From positions 62,001 to 126,000 of the forward strand of contig JALSHV010000015.1 in assembly GCA_026981975.1 (NCBI GenBank): 64,000 bases of DNA, written 5' to 3'. A program made the translations under genes and the position numbers. This document shows positions 42,745 to 51,367 of the stretch, piece after piece. This stretch comes from Aquificaceae bacterium. GTDB taxonomy: Bacteria; Aquificota; Aquificia; Aquificales; Aquificaceae. A model generated the notes under the pieces. That model ran no database searches, had not been told where the DNA came from, and saw only the letters and a program-made list of their open reading frames with translations. Each line of letters opens with the position of its first letter. The first letter of the stretch is position 1.

Positions 42745-43947
42745 TTATGCTACGGAGAATTCTTTTCTTATAAACCTTTTCCACGTGTATGGCATTTCTT
42801 GCAATTCCTCTTGTGCTATTTTCCTAACGACTTCTGCTATTCCGCTTATTTCCCTTGATGTTCTGATTTTTACATCACAAACCTGCGGTTCGTTTATAGG
42901 TTTCCCTATTTGAGAAACTATATAACAATACGCTTCCTTCACTTCTTCTACTTCCTTTACAACTCTTTCAGCTATGAGGTTTGCTGTTACATTGTATATC
43001 TTTCCTATATGAGATACCGGGTTTTTCCCCGCAGCAGCTTCTAAACTCATAGGTCTGTAAGGTGTTATAAGTCCGTTTACTCTGTTCCCTCTACCTACCT
43101 GTCCGTCATCTCCCTGCTCCGCAGATGTGCCGGTTACCGTTATGTAAACAGAACCCTTCTCAATATCATCTGCGGTGTTTAAGAACACCTCCACTTTCTT
43201 ATCGGTCAGCGAAAGAGCAAGATTTTCAATTTCCTCTGTGATGATTTTCTTTCTCTCAATGTAGTATTTCAAAGAAGGCACGTATGCGCTCACAAAAGCA
43301 CATGCTACGGTAATTCTCACCTTACTATCGGTTCTAACACCCATAACTTTCACGTCTTCTCCTATTTCCGGAAATCTTTCCTTAGTTTCAGGAGAATTCA
43401 AAAACCTTTCAGTTTCAAGAACAATTCTTTCAAGATCGTCAAGGGGAGCAAAACCCACTCCAAAAGATGTATCATTAGCAAGGGGGATTTCCTCCCCCTG
43501 TTTAAACCTCATAAACAGATCCACAAGATCCTTACTACCGGGTTTAATCCTTGGTTGGACAATAATATGTCTGTCGGGATCAAGATTACGTATATTTTCT
43601 CTTATCCAACGTCTTGCGACTTCAATTGCTATTTCATCAACAGGGAGAGGTTTACCTTCCTTTTCATTTAAGGCTCTGCCTACTAGGTATATTTCTATGG
43701 GAGATATAACTTCTCCGCCTCCGAAGTAGGGATTCGCTATTCCTCCCACAAGAAGAGCTTTATCTACGTTGTGATGCATCACAGCACCGAACTCCTGAAG
43801 GTAAAGACGTGACAGTTCTACAGAGAGTTCTTCCGCTATGGAGTCACATATAGTATCAGGGTGACCTATTCCTTTTCTTTCCACTATTTCAGCAGATTGT
43901 TCATAAACAGGATCAAAGGATAAGGAAGAAACTACTACTCTCGCCAA
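42745..43947 (-). CDS. S-adenosylmethionine synthetase, archaeal type
   Basis: A 400-residue enzyme making AdoMet from Met and ATP, of the archaeal MAT family rather than the bacterial MetK family. Diagnostic blocks are VERKGIGHPDTICDSIAEELS, HHNVDKALLVGG, GTSAEQGDDGQVGRGNRVNGLITPYRPMSLEAAAGKNPVSHIGKIYN. Archaeal MATs occur in a few bacteria, including Aquificales, and point to transfer from archaea. An SD (GGAGG) lies just before ATG 43947. It would supply methyl groups to CheR among others. Confidence 0.96.
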   Translation of the reverse strand: MARVVVSSLSFDPVYEQSAEIVERKGIGHPDTICDSIAEELSVELSRLYLQEFGAVMHHNVDKALLVGGIANPYFGGGEVISPIEIYLVGRALNEKEGKPLPVDEIAIEVARRWIRENIRNLDPDRHIIVQPRIKPGSKDLVDLFMRFKQGEEIPLANDTSFGVGFAPLDDLERIVLETERFLNSPETKERFPEIGEDVKVMGVRTDSKVRITVACAFVSAYVPSLKYYIERKKIITEEIENLALSLTDKKVEVFLNTADDIEKGSVYITVTGTSAEQGDDGQVGRGNRVNGLITPYRPMSLEAAAGKNPVSHIGKIYNVTANLIAERVVKEVEEVKEAYCYIVSQIGKPINEPQVCDVKIRTSREISGIAEVVRKIAQEELQEMPYTWKRFIRKEFSVA

Positions 43948-43981
43948 TTTTTAACCTCCACAGTGTATTACGATTATTAGA

Positions 43982-45358
43982 TTATACCCGTAACAGAGAT
44001 GTTGCGGATTCAAGAAGCTTAACCAGCTCTTCTTTAGAAGGTGCTTCCGCATATACTCTTATAAGAGGTTCTGTTCCAGAAGGGCGGAAGAGAACCCAGC
44101 TCTCATCATCAAAGGTAAGCTTAAGACCGTCCATTGTAGAAACTTTTTCAACACTTCTTTCTGCCAAGCTTTCTGGTGGATCTTGGATTATTCTCTTTAA
44201 TTTGTCTTTTATTCTTAGATCAGCAGGCAGATCTATACGCCTGTAGAAAGATTTACCATAAGTCTCTTGTAATTCGTTTACAATTTCGGAAAGTCTCTTT
44301 TCTTTGAGCGCTATGAGTTCAAGTAAAAGTAATCCGGAAAGCAAACCGTCCCTTTCGGGTAGATAGATAGGAATTCCGTATCCTCCACTCTCTTCTCCCC
44401 CAAAAATTACCTCTTCTTTTAGAATTATTTCATTTATATTTTTAAAGCCTACCGGCACTTCCTTTATCCGTATCCCTTCTTCCCTACATATCCTATCCGC
44501 TAAGTATGTTGTGGAAACAGTCTTCACCACACAACCCCTTCTAAAGCCTCTGTGTTTTACAAGATGTAGAAGTAAAAGGGCGTAAATGAGTTGAGTGTTT
44601 ATAAAATTTCCCCTTTCATCTACAAGAGCTATTCTATCACCGTCTCCGTCATTGGCAATTCCAATGTGAGCAGAAACTGCCCGCACTTTTTCCTTAAGAG
44701 GGTTGAGATACCTATCTACCGGCTCTGGTGCGTGATTCCCAAAGAGAGGATCTCTATGAGATCTTATTCCTAAAACGCTTACTCGTGTATTGTTTAAAAC
44801 CGCATTGAAAAGTCCAGAAGAAGTGCCGTGCATTGCATCGTGAACTAAAAGCAGTGATTCTTCCTTCAGTATCTCAGTGTCTATCCAATTCCTTACTTCT
44901 TCAATATAAGGATTTTTAATATCCTTAAGTTCTACTGTAATATCTTCCACATGAGGAGGATCTAAAGGAATTCTACTTTCCACCTCTTTAACAAAAGCGG
45001 GTGTAGCGGAACCGCCAAAACTCTCTTTTATTTTATATCCGTTATAGTAAGGCGGATTGTGAGAGGCAGTTATCATGACACCTGCCTCAAAGCCTAAGTA
45101 TTTTACAGCAAAGGAAACCATCGGAGTAGTGCAGGCTGAATTAGATAAAAACACTTCAAGTCCTTCTGCTTTAAAAACACCGCATACTTGACGAGCAAAA
45201 AGCTCAGAAGAGAATCTCCAATCGTATCCTACAATTACCCTCCTGAGATTCTTCTCTTTAAGAACTTGTGCATGGGCTTTTGCAACCCTTCTTACATTTT
45301 CGTAGGTAAACTGATCACCTATAACAGCTCTCCAGCCGTCGGTTCCGAATTTGATCAT
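43982..45358 (-). CDS. Phosphoglucomutase/phosphomannomutase
   Basis: A 458-residue alpha-D-phosphohexomutase with the four-domain signature: catalytic serine in MITASHNPPYYNGYK, the Mg loop ANDGDGDRIA, the sugar-binding GGEESGGYG, and the phosphate-binding RPSGTEPLIRVY. The substrate (glucose- or mannose-phosphate, or glucosamine-phosphate) cannot be decided by reading. It lies 34 bp upstream of the MAT gene and 15 bp after the HemW stop. Confidence 0.92.
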   Translation of the reverse strand: MIKFGTDGWRAVIGDQFTYENVRRVAKAHAQVLKEKNLRRVIVGYDWRFSSELFARQVCGVFKAEGLEVFLSNSACTTPMVSFAVKYLGFEAGVMITASHNPPYYNGYKIKESFGGSATPAFVKEVESRIPLDPPHVEDITVELKDIKNPYIEEVRNWIDTEILKEESLLLVHDAMHGTSSGLFNAVLNNTRVSVLGIRSHRDPLFGNHAPEPVDRYLNPLKEKVRAVSAHIGIANDGDGDRIALVDERGNFINTQLIYALLLLHLVKHRGFRRGCVVKTVSTTYLADRICREEGIRIKEVPVGFKNINEIILKEEVIFGGEESGGYGIPIYLPERDGLLSGLLLLELIALKEKRLSEIVNELQETYGKSFYRRIDLPADLRIKDKLKRIIQDPPESLAERSVEKVSTMDGLKLTFDDESWVLFRPSGTEPLIRVYAEAPSKEELVKLLESATSLLRV

Positions 45359-45373
45359 AAATTTAATTTTAAG

Positions 45374-46492
45374 CTAACGATCAGTGACAGAATCAGCAAA
45401 TAGCAGGACTTCGGCTATAATTTCATTGGACAGGATCATATACTCTTCCTTTATCCCTATTCCTTTATTTCCTTCTTCAAAAAAAGCTTCTAAAAAAGAA
45501 GGAATAATATACTTTTCTCGCAAGGGAAGCCCTTCCTTCAAGCGTAATCGTAGTATTATACGTTCCTTTCTTAACTCAGCGGGACTCAAGGCAACTATTT
45601 CTTCAACAGGCTTTTTCCCTTTCTCAAGATACTGCGTATATTTCTCTAAGCTTCTGAAATTCCTATATCTTTTGTTATCTATAAAACCACAGGCTGAAAC
45701 TCCCAATCCGATAAAGTTTTCCATTTTCCAGTATGTAAGATTGTGCTTGCACTCGTATCCTTTAAAAGCCCAATTGGAAATCTCGTAACGGTTGTAACCA
45801 AGTCTCTTTAATCCCCTATACAGGGTTTTGTAGATAGTATATACTTCTTCTTCGGAAAGCATAGTTAATTTCCTTTCTTTTATTTTCTTCCACAGCGGAG
45901 TGTATTTATAGGGGGTTAACATATAAGCAGATACATGGGAAGGCTTGAGAAGACTTATATACTCAAGTTCCATCTTTATATCTTCCGGAGTTTGGTTAGG
46001 ATAAGCGTAGATTAGATCCACGTTTATATTTTTGAAACCTGCTTCCTTGGCTTTCTGAACTGATCTAATAGCCATTAGAGAATTGTGTCTTCTACCCAAT
46101 ACGTTAAGTCCTTTCTGTAAAAAACTCTGAATTCCTATACTTATCCTGTTTACTCCTATATCAAGAAGCTGTTTGTATTCCTTATAGCTGTAATCTTCAG
46201 GATTACACTCAACGGTAATCTCCTCCAAAGAAGAGAAATATCCAAGTGCGTTTAAATTATCCAAAAGCTTCTCTATTTGAAAAGGTTCAAGGAGGGAAGG
46301 AGTTCCGCCACCCAAGTAAAGAGTTGATATCTTCTTCGGAGTATCCTTGTAGAGGTTCGCTTCTTTCAAAACTAAACTTATATACTCCTCAAGTATTTCT
46401 TCCCCACCGATAAAGGAAGTAAAATCGCAGTAAGGACATTTGTATCTGCAAAAGGGAATGTGTATGTAGAGAGCTTTTACACATTTATTCAT
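45374..46492 (-). CDS. HemW-like radical SAM protein (coproporphyrinogen III oxidase-like)
   Basis: A 372-residue radical SAM enzyme with the cluster motif C15-x3-C19-x2-C22 (PFCRYKCPYCDF) and the glycine-rich YLGGGTPSLL block. Short HemN-family proteins with this start (YIHIPFC...CPYCDF, then GVNRISIGIQSF) are generally HemW heme chaperones rather than true HemN oxidases, so I prefer HemW. A longer reading from 46555 would lie within rodA; ATG 46492 overlaps the rodA stop by 8 bp. It could serve insertion of heme into the Nar or cytochrome oxidase subunits. Confidence 0.85.
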   Translation of the reverse strand: MNKCVKALYIHIPFCRYKCPYCDFTSFIGGEEILEEYISLVLKEANLYKDTPKKISTLYLGGGTPSLLEPFQIEKLLDNLNALGYFSSLEEITVECNPEDYSYKEYKQLLDIGVNRISIGIQSFLQKGLNVLGRRHNSLMAIRSVQKAKEAGFKNINVDLIYAYPNQTPEDIKMELEYISLLKPSHVSAYMLTPYKYTPLWKKIKERKLTMLSEEEVYTIYKTLYRGLKRLGYNRYEISNWAFKGYECKHNLTYWKMENFIGLGVSACGFIDNKRYRNFRSLEKYTQYLEKGKKPVEEIVALSPAELRKERIILRLRLKEGLPLREKYIIPSFLEAFFEEGNKGIGIKEEYMILSNEIIAEVLLFADSVTDR

Positions 46493-47600
46493 AGTTAGGT
46501 TCACCACCCAAACGGGGGAATTTGTGCTTATACTCTCTGTAAATACTAAGAACAAGTCCTATCAGTATGCTGAGAGAGAGCATAGAACTACCCCCAAAAC
46601 TGACAAAGGGAAGGGGAATACCTACTACAGGAAAAAGACCTAAAGCCATTAGCATGTTAACTGTGTATTGAAATAAAAGGAGAGAAAAAACACCGACTAC
46701 AAATAGAGTTTCCGAAGGTATTAGAGTAAATTTCAAATAAAATAAAATTCTCGTAAGAAAGATAAATATTGAAAATACCAAAAGAAAGCTTCCTATGAAT
46801 CCCATTTCTTCTCCTATAACTGAAAATACAAAATCCGTATGACTTTCAGGTAAAAACATAAGCTGGGATTGAGTTCCCTTTGCAAGCCCCTTTCCGGATA
46901 ATCCTCCCGATCCTATGGCTATTATGGACTGTATAAGTTGGTAGCCACTTCCTGAATAATCGCTGTAAGGATCAATAACCGCCAAAATTCTCTTTTTTTG
47001 ATAGTTTTTAAGAAAATTCCATAAAAGAGGAGAAGAAAGGACAATTAGTATGGAAAAAACAAGAAAATACCTAAAATTTACCCCTCTTATAAAGAGCATA
47101 AAGACAATAGGAACAAAATAGGTGGCTGTTGTTCCGAGATCAGGTTGTTTTAAAGTTACAACAGCTGGAATTGATAGAGATAAAAGGAGTAAGAAAGCCT
47201 TTCTATCCTTAACACCCTTTATATAAGGAATAAGGTAAGAAGCTAAGAGTATAAGAGATACCTTCATGAATTCTGAAGGTTGAACATTTATAAATCCTAA
47301 ACTAAGCCACCTTTTAGCACCGTATATCTCTTTACCTGTTACCAATACCAATACCAACAGAAATAAGTTCAGTAGGTAAACGTATAGAGAAAGATCAAGA
47401 GCATTTCTAAATCTTTCACGTGATATTAAAAAGATAATAAACCAACTCAACCCCAGATAAAGGAGATGTTTCTTGAAAAGAAAGGGCAAACCCTCACTTA
47501 TTGAAGCACTGTAAACCCCGCAAATTCCAAAAACTTGAATACTTATAAGAGGTATGAGAAGAAGCCAGTCTAAGGCTTTAAACTCCTCCAGAAATCGCAT
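46485..47600 (-). CDS. rodA: RodA/FtsW-family peptidoglycan glycosyltransferase
   Basis: A 371-residue SEDS protein with about ten membrane helices. GAKRWLSLGFINVQPSEFMKVSLILL, the QPDLGTT block, and GLFPVVGIPLPFVSFGGSSML are conserved SEDS motifs. RodA polymerises glycan strands for cell elongation; FtsW does so at the septum. The short N terminus and the family blocks favour RodA. Its ATG at 47600 lies inside the 3' end of the ThiS-like gene (23-bp overlap). Confidence 0.9.
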   Translation of the reverse strand: MRFLEEFKALDWLLLIPLISIQVFGICGVYSASISEGLPFLFKKHLLYLGLSWFIIFLISRERFRNALDLSLYVYLLNLFLLVLVLVTGKEIYGAKRWLSLGFINVQPSEFMKVSLILLASYLIPYIKGVKDRKAFLLLLSLSIPAVVTLKQPDLGTTATYFVPIVFMLFIRGVNFRYFLVFSILIVLSSPLLWNFLKNYQKKRILAVIDPYSDYSGSGYQLIQSIIAIGSGGLSGKGLAKGTQSQLMFLPESHTDFVFSVIGEEMGFIGSFLLVFSIFIFLTRILFYLKFTLIPSETLFVVGVFSLLLFQYTVNMLMALGLFPVVGIPLPFVSFGGSSMLSLSILIGLVLSIYREYKHKFPRLGGEPNYE

Positions 47601-47778
47601 TAACTATCCTTATTCTCTCGCCACTTTTCACAAGATCTTCTTCCGATAGAATTTCATCTTCCCTTACTACAATAGCGGAAAGTGGAGACAATCCCATTTT
47701 CCTTAGTAAATCTTTAACCTTTATCTTATCTTCTTCAATGACTACTTCCCTTCCCCTGTAAGTAACCTTGATAGACAT
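47578..47778 (-). CDS. ThiS/MoaD-like ubiquitin-fold sulfur carrier ending in Gly-Gly-Val
   Basis: A 66-residue beta-grasp protein (MSIKVTYRGREVVIEEDK, then VKDLLRKMGLSPLSAIVVREDEILSEEDLVKSG) with the ThiS-type tail NAISGGV. Sulfur carriers normally end exactly in Gly-Gly, which is adenylated and thiocarboxylated. Here one extra Val follows (GGA GGA GTT TAA), so it may need trimming, as known for HcyS of Wolinella, or the tail may be used in another way. The rodA start lies within its last codons. It diverges from an orphan gene with 35 bp between. Confidence 0.82.
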   Translation of the reverse strand: MSIKVTYRGREVVIEEDKIKVKDLLRKMGLSPLSAIVVREDEILSEEDLVKSGERIRIVNAISGGV

Positions 47779-47813
47779 GCTATATAATAATATTACTTTA
47801 AGGAGGCTTCCTA

Positions 47814-48203
47814 ATGGAGCTTTGGATAAGGATAGGAGACGAAAAGCTTAAATTACAGGGTTCCTTCAGGAAAGTAATGGAAGATATACTTACAAAAAGC
47901 AAAAACGGTAAAAAAATAGAACTTCTTTCTTTCCATACAAGCCAAAAAGAAAGGAGAAGATTGAAAAGAGAACTAAGAGCCAATAATAAGGATATTGTTG
48001 AAACCGCTCGCGCAGTTGTAAGATGGTTTTACACAAGAGATTTCAGATCTGTAAAAAGAAGAATAAAAGAGCTTAAGAAAAGAGCGCGCTACTTATCTAA
48101 GGGAGAATACTTCTACTGTTCTTCAGCTTTAAAGGAAATAACAGATCTTGAGAACAAGCTAAAGGATATTGAGAAAAAACTAAGGGAGTTAAAACAACGT
48201 TGA
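47814..48203 (+). CDS. Hypothetical protein with basic C-terminal coiled coil
   Basis: A 129-residue protein I do not recognise. The first 45 residues look like a small alpha/beta domain; the remainder is strongly basic and helical, ending in a heptad-like coiled coil ([21 protein letters not shown], about residues 109-129). One cysteine is present (C103). A strong AAGGAGG precedes ATG 47814, and the yjbQ start overlaps its stop, so it is translated and co-expressed with that gene. Confidence 0.65.
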   Translation: MELWIRIGDEKLKLQGSFRKVMEDILTKSKNGKKIELLSFHTSQKERRRLKRELRANNKDIVETARAVVRWFYTRDFRSVKRRIKELKKRARYLSKGEYFYCSSALKEITDLENKLKDIEKKLRELKQR

Positions 48204-48613
48204 AATCCTATACAAAATACCTAACTTTCAAAACAGATAAAAGAAGAGATCTTATAAGAATTACCGAGGAAGTGGAAAAAGCTGTAAAGGAATCGGGAAT
48301 AAGGGAAGGTTTGTGCTTGGTTTCAGCGATGCATCTTACATCAGCTGTTATAGTTCAAGATGACGAAGAGGGACTACACAAAGATATATGGGAATGGTTA
48401 GAGAAGTTAGCACCTTTCAGGGACAATTATAAACACCATCTAACCGGTGAGGACAACGCCGATGCTCATCTTAAAAATCTGTTAGTTCACCTTCAGGTAA
48501 TCCTTCCCGTTACGGAAGGAAAGTTGGATTTAGGACCTTGGCAGGAAATCTTTTACGCAGAATTTGACGGGCAAAGACCTAAAAGGGTAATTATAAAGAT
48601 AATAGGAGGCTGA
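48200..48613 (+). CDS. YjbQ/UPF0047 family protein
   Basis: A 137-residue protein of the UPF0047 (YjbQ) family, whose E. coli member can make thiamine phosphate as a side activity. The family blocks are all present: [70 protein letters not shown]. The start is TTG at 48200, overlapping the stop of the upstream orphan (TTGA). The physiological role is unknown. Confidence 0.92.
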   Translation: MKSYTKYLTFKTDKRRDLIRITEEVEKAVKESGIREGLCLVSAMHLTSAVIVQDDEEGLHKDIWEWLEKLAPFRDNYKHHLTGEDNADAHLKNLLVHLQVILPVTEGKLDLGPWQEIFYAEFDGQRPKRVIIKIIGG

Positions 48614-48615
48614 AT

Positions 48616-49662
48616 ATGAACCGCCGTGATTTTATAAAAGTTTTATCAGTGGGAAGCATTACAGCCCTAGGAGGCTTAGCGTTCGGATTAGAGTTTAGAA
48701 AAAGTGTAACTCTTCTTTACAAAGTTTATCTTCCCTACAAAGAAAATGTTAGACTCTGGCTTCCTATACCGGTTGATACTTCTTATCAAAAACTTGAAAG
48801 TCTTCGCTTTGAAGGAAACCATAAAAAGGCGGGTATCTACAAGGATAAACGTTTTGGAGCAAAAGCCCTTTATGCGGAATTTTCTAAGGGAGAACCAGAA
48901 AAGAAAATAATAGTGCGATTTAAGATCTCTTTCCATTCCAGAAGGGTATCCCTTGTAGAAAGAAAAGTGAATATACCCAAGGAAGTAAAAATCTACTTAG
49001 AACCGAGCGAGCATATACCCACTTCGGGTAAAGTTGAGGATATAGCAGAAAAAATAACTAAGGGAAAAGAAGGAATTTTATATAAAGCTTGGTCTATCTA
49101 CGAATGGGTAGTGGAGAATACTTACAGAGATCCAAAAGTAAAAGGCTGTGGTCCCGGAGATGTAAACAGTATGCTTGAAATTCTTGAAAGAGGAGGAAAG
49201 ATCGGTGGTAAGTGTGCGGATCAAAGTTCCATATTTGTAGCTCTGTGCAGAACTGCTGGGATTCCCGCCAGGGAAGTTTTTGGGCTGAGAGTCATGCCAG
49301 CGATGTTATCTGAAAGTCTTTCCATAAAGAAGGGGACAAAGGATTTAACAAAAGCTCAACACTGCAGAGCGGAGTTTTGGGCAGGGGAATGGATACCCGT
49401 AGATCCCGCAGATGTTACAAAGATAAGGCTTAAGGAGAAGCTCCCTCACGGTCACCCTCGCCTGGAGTTTGTAAAAAGGTATCTCTTCGGGAACTGGGAT
49501 CCGCATTGGATAGCTTACAACTGGGCAAGGGATTTTATCCTTGAACCGCCTCAGAAACAAATACCCCTTAACTTCTTCGGATATCCCTATGCGGAAGTTG
49601 AAGGAGAACCTCTGAACTGGCTTGAGCCTGACAGATTCAAATACAAGATTCTGAAGTTGTAA
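48616..49662 (+). CDS. Tat-exported transglutaminase-like cysteine protein
   Basis: A 348-residue protein with a twin-arginine signal (NRRDFIKVL, then a hydrophobic stretch to about residue 24) and a transglutaminase-like domain. The catalytic triad is visible: C200 (GGKCADQSS), H249 (QHCRAEFW) and D263 (PVDPADV). Prokaryotic members are often peptidases or amidases rather than cross-linking enzymes. It would act in the periplasm. A clean SD (GGAGG) precedes the ATG, 2 bp after yjbQ. Confidence 0.85.
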   Translation: MNRRDFIKVLSVGSITALGGLAFGLEFRKSVTLLYKVYLPYKENVRLWLPIPVDTSYQKLESLRFEGNHKKAGIYKDKRFGAKALYAEFSKGEPEKKIIVRFKISFHSRRVSLVERKVNIPKEVKIYLEPSEHIPTSGKVEDIAEKITKGKEGILYKAWSIYEWVVENTYRDPKVKGCGPGDVNSMLEILERGGKIGGKCADQSSIFVALCRTAGIPAREVFGLRVMPAMLSESLSIKKGTKDLTKAQHCRAEFWAGEWIPVDPADVTKIRLKEKLPHGHPRLEFVKRYLFGNWDPHWIAYNWARDFILEPPQKQIPLNFFGYPYAEVEGEPLNWLEPDRFKYKILKL

Positions 49663-49700
49663 TCATTGAGAGTAAAGCAATTCCGTTGTATCATAAAAGC

Positions 49701-49970
49701 ATGCGTTTACACCTGTTTATTTCCGGTATAGTTCAAGGAGTCGGATTTAGAGCTTTTACCCGTAGGCTTGCAGAGAGTTACGGATTAAGAGGCTGGGTTA
49801 AAAATCTAAAAGACGGCAGAGTTGAAGTGCTTGTTGAAGGAGATGAAGAGATCCTGTTTAGCTTTATTAAAGATCTTTGGAAAGGTCCGAAACTTTCAAG
49901 AGTAGATAAGATAGAACTTTTGAGGGAGGAAAGTGATGAACCTCTTTATGATTTTCGTATTGAGTATTAG
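49701..49970 (+). CDS. acyP: Acylphosphatase
   Basis: An 89-residue alpha/beta protein with the acylphosphatase signature: VQGVGFRAFTRRLA (catalytic arginine in GFR) and LRGWVKNLKDGRVEV (catalytic asparagine). It hydrolyses acyl phosphates such as carbamoyl- or glyceroyl-phosphate. A longer TTG reading from 49686 is possible, but ATG 49701 fits the family's usual length. It overlaps the next gene by 35 bp, in a different frame. Confidence 0.93.
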   Translation: MRLHLFISGIVQGVGFRAFTRRLAESYGLRGWVKNLKDGRVEVLVEGDEEILFSFIKDLWKGPKLSRVDKIELLREESDEPLYDFRIEY

Positions 49971-50913
49971 CCTTATTATAAGCACAGAGTCTTATGCGGG
50001 TAAGTGCCGACTCTATCATAAAGTAAAAAAAGGTGAGAGTTTGTGGACAATAGCGGATCGTTATAACCTCTATATTAGGGATATTCTTAAGGTTAACCCG
50101 AAATTAAGGAAGAAAAAATACCTTAGAATAGGAGAACGTATCTGTATTCCCCACAAAAAACGAATAGCTAAGAGGAAAAAAGATTCTTACATTCTCTACC
50201 GCGTTCGCCCCGGTGACAGTCTTCAAAAAATAGGTAAGAAGTTCGGAGTTAGTTGGAAAAGAATAAAAAAATACAACAAATTACGTAGTAATGTTATAAG
50301 AGTTGGACAAGTTTTAAAGATACCAAAGAGATCATCTCGGAAAATCCGCAGGAGTTATAGAAAAAAAGACGTAGTCTATATAAAATACAGAGTAAGGAGA
50401 GGTGATAGCCTTCAAAAGATAGGGAAAAAGTTCGGTGTTAGCTGGAAAAGGATCAAAAGAGCCAACGGTCTTAAGAGCGATTTAATAAGAATAGGTCAAA
50501 TCCTCAAAATACCTGTTCCCAAAAAGGTATTTGAAAGAAGGTATGTAAACAAACCGCGTTTAAAATTAGCTTTTCTTCCTGTAAATGGTAAATACAAAAA
50601 GGAAACAAAAGGATTGAATATATACGCTCCTTGTGGTAGCAAAATAAGATCCGTTGACAACGGAAGAGTCATATACAGCGGAAATGATTTAACACCCTAC
50701 GGAAACATGATCATAATAGAACACAAAGGATATCTTTCTATATACGCCTTTAATATGCAAAACTTAGTAGAAAGGGGAGAAAGAGTATCAAGAGGAGAAA
50801 TCATTGCTAAAGTAGGTATGAAACCCGGTTCCTCAGAATGCGCTCTTCATTTTGAAATAAGAGCTAAGGACGGATCTGTGCTTAATCCCCTTGAGTTTCT
50901 ATCTAAGAAATGA
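49936..50913 (+). CDS. NlpD-like protein: three LysM domains plus degenerate M23 domain
   Basis: A 325-residue envelope protein with a signal peptide (to about residue 20), three LysM domains (about 26-70, 85-130, 147-193) and a C-terminal M23 domain. LysM 2 and 3 share the exact block GDSLQKIGKKFGVSWKRIK. In active M23 enzymes zinc is held by HxxxD and HxH. Here the first motif reads GLNIYAP and the second CALHFEIR, so the site is broken, as in E. coli NlpD and EnvC, which activate amidases. That suggests a role in cell separation. ATG 49936 follows GGAGG by about 6 bases. Confidence 0.85.
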   Translation: MNLFMIFVLSISLIISTESYAGKCRLYHKVKKGESLWTIADRYNLYIRDILKVNPKLRKKKYLRIGERICIPHKKRIAKRKKDSYILYRVRPGDSLQKIGKKFGVSWKRIKKYNKLRSNVIRVGQVLKIPKRSSRKIRRSYRKKDVVYIKYRVRRGDSLQKIGKKFGVSWKRIKRANGLKSDLIRIGQILKIPVPKKVFERRYVNKPRLKLAFLPVNGKYKKETKGLNIYAPCGSKIRSVDNGRVIYSGNDLTPYGNMIIIEHKGYLSIYAFNMQNLVERGERVSRGEIIAKVGMKPGSSECALHFEIRAKDGSVLNPLEFLSKK

Positions 50914-50926
50914 TAAACTGATTTGA

Positions 50927-51355
50927 ATGAAAACTTTCAGAGTTAAACCTGAAGAAGTTGAAAGAAAGTGGTTTATTGTTAACGCTGAGGGGAAAGTTTT
51001 AGGAAGATTAGCCAGTGAAATAGCCAAAATAATAAGAGGCAAACACAAACCCTACTACCAGCCAGATGTAGATTGTGGAGATTTTGTCATAGTTATCAAT
51101 GCCGATAAGATAAGAGTAACAGGTAAGAAGTTAGAGCAGAAGATATACTACCGCCATTCCAACTATCCCGGCGGATTAAAAGAGAGATCTCTTAAATGGA
51201 TGCTGGAAAACAAACCCGAAGAAGTAATAAGACTAGCTGTTAAAAGAATGCTACCTAAGAACAGATTGGGACATAGAATGCTTAAAAAACTCAAAATATA
51301 CAAAGGTAGTAATCACCCCCATCAGGCTCAAAAACCAGAACCTATTGATCTCTAA
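50927..51355 (+). CDS. rplM: Ribosomal protein uL13
   Basis: A 142-residue large-subunit protein; the [29 protein letters not shown] start and the [21 protein letters not shown] block are typical. It precedes rpsI, as in most bacteria. The start ATG 50927 has only a weak SD, which is notable for a ribosomal protein; expression may come from the upstream run of genes. Confidence 0.98.
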   Translation: MKTFRVKPEEVERKWFIVNAEGKVLGRLASEIAKIIRGKHKPYYQPDVDCGDFVIVINADKIRVTGKKLEQKIYYRHSNYPGGLKERSLKWMLENKPEEVIRLAVKRMLPKNRLGHRMLKKLKIYKGSNHPHQAQKPEPIDL

Positions 51356-51367
51356 CGGAGGCTGAAG

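Noticed and set aside
50183..50515. Possible repeat element or CRISPR-like array
   Set aside because: The repetition is the coding sequence of two similar LysM domains, not a spacer-repeat array.
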